DNA of 64,000 bases from JABFXX01 sp036489755. GTDB lineage: Bacteria > Myxococcota_A > Polyangia > Haliangiales > Haliangiaceae. Of the stretch, positions 58,847 to 64,000 are shown in pieces. The first letter of the stretch is position 1; every line of letters begins with the position of its first letter. Where the stretch lies: the NCBI GenBank assembly GCA_036489755.1, contig DASXFD010000070.1, positions 248,001 through 312,000 on the forward strand. Direction: 5' to 3'. The notes under the pieces are model-generated. The model had not been told where the DNA came from. It ran no database searches and saw only the letters and a program-made list of their open reading frames with translations. A program made the translations under genes and the position numbers.

Positions 58847-60613
58847 ATGACGCCGGCCGATTCCATCGACCCCGATACCCTCGTCGGAGGCACCGACGGC
58901 GAGACGCGGATGCTGACCGGCTACGCGATGGGCGCGGTGATCGGGCGGGGCGGCATCGGCGAAGTGGTCCTCGCCCACGACCTGCGGATCGGCCGCGACG
59001 TCGCGATCAAGCGGCTGCGTGAGGCGCACCCGAGCGAGCAGGCGGCCGCGCGCTTCCTGCGCGAGGCGCGGATCCAGGCGCGGCTCGAGCACCCGGCGAT
59101 CCCGCCGGTCCACGAGCTCGGCGTCGACGACCAGGGCAGGCCGTACTTCACGATGAAGCGGCTCGCCGGCGTGACGCTCGCGGAGATGCTCGAGCAACCC
59201 GAGCCGACGCGCCAGCGCCTGTTGCGCGCGTTCGCCGACGTGTGCCGCGCGATCGACTTCGCGCACTCGCGCGGCGTCGTGCACCGCGACCTCAAGCCGT
59301 CGAACACCATGCTCGGCGATTTCGGCGACGTGTACGTGCTCGACTGGGGGCTCGCGCGCGTCGTCGGCGAGGCGGTCGCCGAGGTCGTGACCGGCGACAT
59401 CGTCAGCATCGACGTCGCGCCCGGCCAGCTGCTCGGCACGCCGGGCTACATGGCGCCGGAGCAGCTGCAAAAGGCCGCCGAAGCCGGCCGGCCGGCCGAC
59501 GTCTACGCGCTCGGCGCGATCCTGTTCGAGATCCTCGCCGGCGAGCCCGTGCATCCGCGCGGCTCGGGCGCGCTGCAATCGACGGTCGTCGGCGAGGTCG
59601 TCACCGCGCCCGGCAAGCGCCGCCCCGATCGCGCGGTCGCCCCGGAGCTCGATGCGCTGTGCGTCGCGATGCTCGTGCTCGATCCGAGCTCGCGGCCGAC
59701 CGCGCGCCGCGCCGCCGAGCGCGTCGAGGCGTATCTCGATGGCGATCGCGACGTCGCCCGCCGCCGCACGATGGCCGTCGATCTGGTGTGGAGCGCGCGC
59801 GCCGCGTTCAACGAAGGCCAACGCATCGAGGCGATGCGCGCATCGGGCCGCGCGCTCGCGCTCGACCCCGAGTCGGCCGAGGCCGCCGAGCTCGTCACCG
59901 GCCTGATGCTGACGCCACCCGACGAGCAACAGCCCGAAGTGCGCGCCGTGATCCACGATCACGACATCGCGTCGGTGCGCTCGCACGCGCGCACCGCGAT
60001 CCTGGCGTACCTCGCGCTCGCGTCGTTCCTGCCGTTCACGATGCTCAACGGCGTGCGGCGGTGGGACGTCGTGCTCGCCGTGTTCGGCGTCGCGCTCGCG
60101 ATGGCGGTCGCTGCGTGGCGAATCGCGCGCAAGCCCGATCGATCGCTCGTGTGGATGCTCGGCTACTGCGCCGGCAACATGGTGCTGGTCGCCGCGATGA
60201 CGCGGATGGCCGGGCCGTTCGTGTTCGTGCCGGGGCTCGCGATCATCATCGTGATGTCGTCGATGGCGTACCCGCACTTCCTCACGCGGCCCGTGTTGCT
60301 CGTCGCGATGATCTCTGCCGGCTTCTTGCTACCGGTCGTGCTCGAGCTCGTGCATGTCGTGCCCGCGACGTTCGAGATCCGCGACGGCGAGCTGGTAAGC
60401 CATGCGGGCGCGCTGCGGCTCGGTGGTCAGCCGACGATCAACCTCTTGGTCGGCTCGGTGCTCGCGATGCTGGTCATCGCCGGCGTGTACGCGGCGCGGC
60501 TGTATCGAGTCGGCCGCGACGCGCGCCGCCAGCTCCTCGTGCACGCGTGGCACCTCGGGCACTTCCTGCCGACGAAGAAGCCGACGACGATTCCGCCGCC
60601 TTTCGCTGCGTGA
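58847..60613 (+). CDS. Ser/Thr protein kinase with six C-terminal membrane spans
   Basis: 588 residues from the ATG at 58847. G-loop IGRGGIGEVVL (32-42), Lys in VAIKRLRE, HRDLKPSN (146-153), DWGLAR (166, Trp in place of Phe, common in this subfamily), APE. A helical link (about 300-370) is followed by six predicted spans between 380 and 550 (AILAYLALASFLPFTML; VVLAVFGVALAMAVAAW; MVLVAAMTRMAGP; VFVPGLAIIIVMSSM; LLVAMISAGFLLPVVLEL; LLVGSVLAMLVIAGVYAA). Multi-span kinases occur in Myxococcota and planctomycetes. Divergent from the vertex-protein operon with a 38-bp gap. Confidence 0.9.
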   Translation: MTPADSIDPDTLVGGTDGETRMLTGYAMGAVIGRGGIGEVVLAHDLRIGRDVAIKRLREAHPSEQAAARFLREARIQARLEHPAIPPVHELGVDDQGRPYFTMKRLAGVTLAEMLEQPEPTRQRLLRAFADVCRAIDFAHSRGVVHRDLKPSNTMLGDFGDVYVLDWGLARVVGEAVAEVVTGDIVSIDVAPGQLLGTPGYMAPEQLQKAAEAGRPADVYALGAILFEILAGEPVHPRGSGALQSTVVGEVVTAPGKRRPDRAVAPELDALCVAMLVLDPSSRPTARRAAERVEAYLDGDRDVARRRTMAVDLVWSARAAFNEGQRIEAMRASGRALALDPESAEAAELVTGLMLTPPDEQQPEVRAVIHDHDIASVRSHARTAILAYLALASFLPFTMLNGVRRWDVVLAVFGVALAMAVAAWRIARKPDRSLVWMLGYCAGNMVLVAAMTRMAGPFVFVPGLAIIIVMSSMAYPHFLTRPVLLVAMISAGFLLPVVLELVHVVPATFEIRDGELVSHAGALRLGGQPTINLLVGSVLAMLVIAGVYAARLYRVGRDARRQLLVHAWHLGHFLPTKKPTTIPPPFAA

Positions 60614-60700
60614 CGGTCGGTGCTTCGTCGTCGGATGTGCTCGGGACCGACAGGATCGCGTACGCGTAGCTGACTCGAACGTTCGGCGCGCGCGTTCTGG

Positions 60701-60889
60701 TCACCTCGGCACCGGGAAGCCGCAGCGGCGCGCGTCGTTCTGGACGACGTGCTTCTGCACTCCCGGCTTGCTCATGTCGTTCGGCACCATGTTCGCCTTC
60801 ATCCAGTCGAACTGCGCCGGAGTCGGGCAGCCGGCGCGGTTGGCGCCGCCGGTGATCGTCGCGAGGTCGGTGAGGCTGAGAGTCGTCAT
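60701..60889 (-). CDS. Small double-glycine-leader peptide (bacteriocin/RiPP-like precursor)
   Basis: 62 residues. Start ATG at 60889 with AAAGGA about 12 nt upstream. The N-terminus MTTLSLTDLATITGG is a double-glycine leader: hydrophobics at -12, -7, -4 and GG at the end, as cut by PCAT/C39 transporters. The predicted 47-residue core has two Cys (about 20 and 57), Pro and Trp. No family recognised. It follows the second leader gene by 20 bp. No transporter or maturase is in the window. Confidence 0.65.
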   Translation of the reverse strand: MTTLSLTDLATITGGANRAGCPTPAQFDWMKANMVPNDMSKPGVQKHVVQNDARRCGFPVPR

Positions 60890-60909
60890 CGTCGTAATCC
60901 TTTCTAAGC

Positions 60910-61257
60910 TCAGATCGCCGTGTGAACGTGAGTGTCGTGTCCGCCGATCGGATGGATCGGCTTGCCGTTCTTCAAGAAGTGGTTGCGGTGGATCAGCTCG
61001 GTCGTCTTGATGTTGTGCGCGGCGTAGTTGTAGTAGCTCTGCATCTTCGACTCGGGCCCGATCGCATCGAACGCACGACCGAGGTAGTGGTACGAGTGCG
61101 TCGCGTGGCCGCCGGTCACGGTCGAGTTGATGGTGAGGCCATGACCGACCGCTTGCTGCATCGCGGAAAACAGCGCCGGCGAGTAGCCGCCGCCTACGCC
61201 AGCGAGCTCGTCGGTACGGATGGTCGGGAGACTCTCTTCGTGCTCTTGCTTCGGCAT
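60910..61257 (-). CDS. Double-glycine-leader protein with M15 peptidase-like motif
   Basis: 115 residues from the ATG at 61257. N-terminal leader-like PTIRTDELAGVGGG (about 11-24), then a domain with HATHSYHYLGRAFDAIG and C-terminal GGHDTHVHTAI: the first resembles the SxHxxGxAxD zinc motif of M15/VanY peptidases and the second supplies HxH. The part between is short, so a minimal peptidase-like fold. No secretory signal peptide; export through a GG-leader route is the attractive reading. Possible product: a peptidoglycan-acting bacteriocin-like protein. Confidence 0.65.
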   Translation of the reverse strand: MPKQEHEESLPTIRTDELAGVGGGYSPALFSAMQQAVGHGLTINSTVTGGHATHSYHYLGRAFDAIGPESKMQSYYNYAAHNIKTTELIHRNHFLKNGKPIHPIGGHDTHVHTAI

Positions 61258-61448
61258 GACCGAGCATTTTGCAGCGGCGATGCCAGCGCTAATGCTGCTC
61301 GTGACGCGGTGCGAACGCCGACCGCGGGAGACGCGATCGAGCCCGCCGGTGAGGCGAGCTACGAACCGCGTGCGCAACTCGCGCCGAGATCGCCGCAACG
61401 CACTGGCCACTCGATTAGCCGGCCGGCGCCGCGATCAGCCGGTACAGT

Positions 61449-61649
61449 ATGGCGGTGACCGTCGATCAGCTCGAGCTCGCCGCGTTCTGTCTCGCGCTCC
61501 TAGGCGTCGCGCTCGTCGGCTACGGCAAGATTCGATTCGCGATGACGGAGCGCACGCGCCAACGCTTTCACCGGATGCGGCTCGTGACGCTGATCGGTGC
61601 GATCTGCGCCGGGCTCGCGCTCGCCGGATCGCTCGCCGGGCTCGCCTAG
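61449..61649 (+). CDS. Small two-span membrane protein
   Basis: 66 residues with two hydrophobic segments (about 8-25, LELAAFCLALLGVALVG; 45-64, VTLIGAICAGLALAGSLA) joined by a basic loop (KIRFAMTERTRQRFHRMR). No family recognised. The ending interleaves with the convergent lipoprotein (stop codons overlap by 4 bp). The 190 bp before it contain no gene. Confidence 0.55.
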   Translation: MAVTVDQLELAAFCLALLGVALVGYGKIRFAMTERTRQRFHRMRLVTLIGAICAGLALAGSLAGLA

Positions 61650-62341
61650 AGGTCGCCGTTCGCTTCGCGGCAGAAGCCGTGACCGTCGCAGTGCTTGTTG
61701 CTCGCGCAGCGAGAGCCGCAGGCGCCGCAGTTGTTGTTGTCCTGCTGCGTGTCGACGCACGTGCCGCCGCACCGCCGCATGTACGCGGGCCCGGTGCACG
61801 GCGCCGGACCGCCGCCGCCGCCGCCCGACGATGCCGCGCTCGCGTGCGCCGCCGATTTCGGCTTGCGCAAGCCGCGGACCTGCGCGGCGGGGAACGTCTT
61901 GGTCTCGCCGCTGTCGTCGAGTGCGATGTCGTACGTGTACGACGGCGCCTCGCCGTGCCGTGCGGCGACCGTGCCGCGCTTCCAGGCATCGCCGACCTGC
62001 GCTTCGACGTGCGTCTTCTTCGACCACTTCTCCGCGCGGATTCGCGTGGCCGGCACGGCCTCCTCGACTTGGTCGTCGAACGTGTAGAGCACCTTGTAGC
62101 CGGAGCCCGCCGTGACGATCTCGGCCTCGTGCCACTTGCCGTCGCGCTTCACTTGGACGACGTCGCCGACGTTCCACGGCTTCACCGCGGCGGAGCCCTC
62201 GTCGTCATCCGACTCGGCCGAGCCCGCCGCGGCAGAGCCCGCCGCGGCAACGCTCGCCGATCCTGATCCCGAGCCGCTCGACTTGTCCTTGTCGCACCCG
62301 ATCCACGCCACGCAAACGACGATCAACAACGCCCACTTCAT
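61646..62341 (-). CDS. Lipoprotein with Tudor-like domain and cysteine-rich tail
   Basis: 231 residues. Lipobox WIGC, a Ser/Gly/Ala/Asp spacer, then two SH3/Tudor-like modules (NVGDVVQVKRDGKWHEAEIV ... VGDAWKRGTVAARHGEAP), and after a Gly linker a Cys-rich tail (MRRCGGTCVDTQ; NNNCGACGSRC; HCDGHGFC), a repeat type common in Myxococcota surface proteins. Role unknown; the modules suggest protein binding. Confidence 0.75.
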   Translation of the reverse strand: MKWALLIVVCVAWIGCDKDKSSGSGSGSASVAAAGSAAAGSAESDDDEGSAAVKPWNVGDVVQVKRDGKWHEAEIVTAGSGYKVLYTFDDQVEEAVPATRIRAEKWSKKTHVEAQVGDAWKRGTVAARHGEAPSYTYDIALDDSGETKTFPAAQVRGLRKPKSAAHASAASSGGGGGGPAPCTGPAYMRRCGGTCVDTQQDNNNCGACGSRCASNKHCDGHGFCREANGDL

Positions 62342-62371
62342 CGCGGCGATCGTAACACCGCGCCGAGCGGC

Positions 62372-64000
62372 TCAGCGGACGCCGACGCCGAGCTTTTGCC
62401 GCGTCGCCAGCCAGCCGGGCTGACCGACCGCGCGCACGAGGTAGTCGAGCGATTCGCCGCGGGCCTTCGCGCCGGCGACGATGACCGCCGGATCGCCGCC
62501 GAGCAGCAGCGCGGCGCGATCGGCATCGCGCCGGCACGCGGCGAGATAGCGCGCGTTGTCGAGCGCGTTCGGCGACATCGGCGCGAGCACGGCTTCGAGC
62601 CGCGTGCGCAGCTTGACGGGCATCGCCGACTTCACGGCTTCGTCGTGCGCGTGCTGGATCGCTTCGTCGTCCTCGGTGAGCAGCGCGGAGACGGCATCGC
62701 GCAGCCCCGCGGGGCCGAACAGCCGCGCGATCGCCGCGAGCAGTCGAGTCGCCTCGCGCGCGGGCAAGCCGGCGAACGCGAGGTGCTCGGGGCGCGCGAG
62801 CTCGACGGCGCGGGCGAGCAGGGCGCGAATCACAGGCCGCGACAACGGACCGTCGGGATCGGCGAGTCGCGGGCCGAGCACGACCAGCGGAGTTCCCGCT
62901 GCGACGACCGCGACGTCGGCGACGTCCTCGTGCTCGTAGAGCATGATCGCGCCCGCGCCGAGCACGGTCGTGATGCGCGGGAACATCGCGACGGCCGGTG
63001 CGTGCGAGGTCGCGGGCACGCGGCGAGCACCCGGCACGCCGGCGCGCGCGAGCGCCTCGTCGAGATCGGGCCACATCAGCGCGGCGGCCTCGGCGACGGT
63101 GGCCGCGATCGTCGCGAGCGGCGACTCTTCGTGGCCGGTGACGAGCGCGCGCTCCTCGACGGTCGTCTTGTAGGCCTCGTCGTCGCGCATCGCGTACGGC
63201 TGATGGCCGTGCAGGAACGCCGACTGATGGACGTCGGGCGTGTGACCGCAGGCGACCGCGAGCTCGAGCGTCGCGCGCGCGGCATCGACCGCCGTTTGGC
63301 CCTGGCGGCGCAGCTCGTCGGCCCACGCCACGAGATCGGGCAGCCCGCCGGTTTGCGCGACGATCGCGCCCATGTGGCCGGCGATCGATTTGCGATCGGG
63401 ATCGTCGCTTTGCTTCGCGAGCTCGACGAGGCCGCGCCGCGCGTCGGTCGCGCCTTCGGACTCGGGCGCCAGCGCGATCGCGCGCTCGTACGCGGGAATG
63501 GCCTGGCGGACGTCGCCGCGCTCGGCGCGCGCCTTGCCGAGCCGATACGACAGCAGCGCGCGCTGAACGGCATCGGCGGCGCTGAACCGATCGTCTTTCG
63601 CGGTGACGAGCCGCGTGAGCATGTTCGCCGCGGCTTCGACGTCGCTCTGCTCGATCGCGAGCTGCGACGCGAGATCGACGGCCGCCACGTCGTACGGATC
63701 GTTCTCGACGGCGCGCTCGGCGGCGGCGCGCGCGCGAACCTTGTCGCCGGCCGCGAAGTAATCGTGCGCGGCCCGCAGGTGACGCTCGGCGCGCTCGGCC
63801 GGCGTGGCGCCGAACGCGGCCATCAGCTCCGACGTCCGCGCGCAGCCCGCGAGATCGCCGGCTTCGTCCTGGCGTGCGAGCAGCTTCTCGAGCAGCGGAA
63901 CGTGCTTGGCCTCGAGCGGCTGCGCGGCGGCGACGGCGGCCGTGAAGCACGCGCGCGCGCGCTCGTCATCGTGCAGGATCATCGTGGCCATGTCGCCGAG
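62372..64000 (-). CDS. TPR-repeat protein (5' end beyond the window)
   Basis: At least 543 residues; the frame stays open to the right edge, so the start is not in view. TPR helices are clear (RHLRAAHDYFAAGDKVRARAAAERAVENDPYD; SYRLGKARAERGDVRQAIPAYERAIALAPE). The C-terminal half (about 270 on) is a separate helical/beta region (FPRITTVLGAGAIMLYEHEDVADVAVV; LFGPAGLRDAVSALLTEDDE) without a recognised fold, seen as the shared tail of long TPR proteins in this lineage. No enzyme motif. Confidence 0.8.
   Translation of the reverse strand, partial: LGDMATMILHDDERARACFTAAVAAAQPLEAKHVPLLEKLLARQDEAGDLAGCARTSELMAAFGATPAERAERHLRAAHDYFAAGDKVRARAAAERAVENDPYDVAAVDLASQLAIEQSDVEAAANMLTRLVTAKDDRFSAADAVQRALLSYRLGKARAERGDVRQAIPAYERAIALAPESEGATDARRGLVELAKQSDDPDRKSIAGHMGAIVAQTGGLPDLVAWADELRRQGQTAVDAARATLELAVACGHTPDVHQSAFLHGHQPYAMRDDEAYKTTVEERALVTGHEESPLATIAATVAEAAALMWPDLDEALARAGVPGARRVPATSHAPAVAMFPRITTVLGAGAIMLYEHEDVADVAVVAAGTPLVVLGPRLADPDGPLSRPVIRALLARAVELARPEHLAFAGLPAREATRLLAAIARLFGPAGLRDAVSALLTEDDEAIQHAHDEAVKSAMPVKLRTRLEAVLAPMSPNALDNARYLAACRRDADRAALLLGGDPAVIVAGAKARGESLDYLVRAVGQPGWLATRQKLGVGVR

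Noticed and set aside
57404..60277. A 957-codon open frame on the minus strand over the kinase, vertex genes and aldolase
   Set aside because: Only its last part is the aldolase; the rest is antisense to the kinase and Arg/Ser/Pro-rich, an artefact of high GC.

Overview
The window looks like a chromosomal segment of a GC-rich myxobacterium, most likely Myxococcota of the Haliangium/Kofleria type. The evidence is the strong G/C preference at third codon positions, four Hanks-type Ser/Thr kinases in 64 kb, many short lipoproteins with Gly/Ser/Asp-rich linkers, AgmX/PglI-like C-terminal modules, a MYXO-CTERM-like tail, golvesin-like and PEGA domains, and GTG/TTG starts with GTGA or ATGA gene overlaps. 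The species assignment is inference. I saw no tRNA, rRNA, insertion sequence, integrase, prophage or CRISPR array.

Layout. 1-5.8 kb: end of a golvesin-domain protein, a membrane-anchored PD-(D/E)XK-like protein, a phospholipase C/HET-C-like secreted protein, an ECF sigma factor fused to a membrane-anchored AgmX-like domain, and a lipoprotein pair (M48 protease, POTRA protein). 5.8-20 kb: propeller proteins, a DsbA-fold lipoprotein without its cysteines, a pepsin-like aspartic protease, Fe superoxide dismutase, an MBL hydrolase, an EVE protein, a PHP phosphoesterase, a kinase with its own C-terminal AgmX-like domain, a redoxin and an AlaX-type editing protein. 20-31.3 kb: one eight-gene minus-strand Bat/MoxR operon, almost completely translationally coupled. 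31.3-33 kb: a promoter, structured leader RNA and intrinsic terminator placed ahead of a MATE efflux pump.

33-49.6 kb: repeat lipoprotein, a 1,079-residue protein with a C-terminal kinase, PhoD-like phosphatase, esterase, a copper monooxygenase-like lipoprotein (peptidylglycine hydroxylase fold), 5'-nucleotidase, class II DAHP synthase, a kinase/PEGA pair and pyruvate kinase. 49.6-54.7 kb: a three-gene operon (5'-nucleotidase lipoprotein, second lipoprotein, outer-membrane protein). 54.8-64 kb: a 3D-domain protein, a DUF1223 thioredoxin-like protein, and a short operon with two bacterial-microcompartment vertex (EutN/CcmL) proteins plus a class II aldolase whose C-terminus resembles an encapsulation peptide. 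Next come a divergent multi-spanning kinase, a pair of small double-glycine-leader proteins (one carrying an M15-peptidase-like motif), and a TPR protein cut by the right edge.

The three places I would look first are the microcompartment vertex/aldolase operon (57.4-58.8 kb), the double-glycine-leader pair (60.7-61.3 kb) and the leader RNA ahead of the MATE gene (31.4-31.6 kb). All functional calls are from reading motifs; no database search was run.
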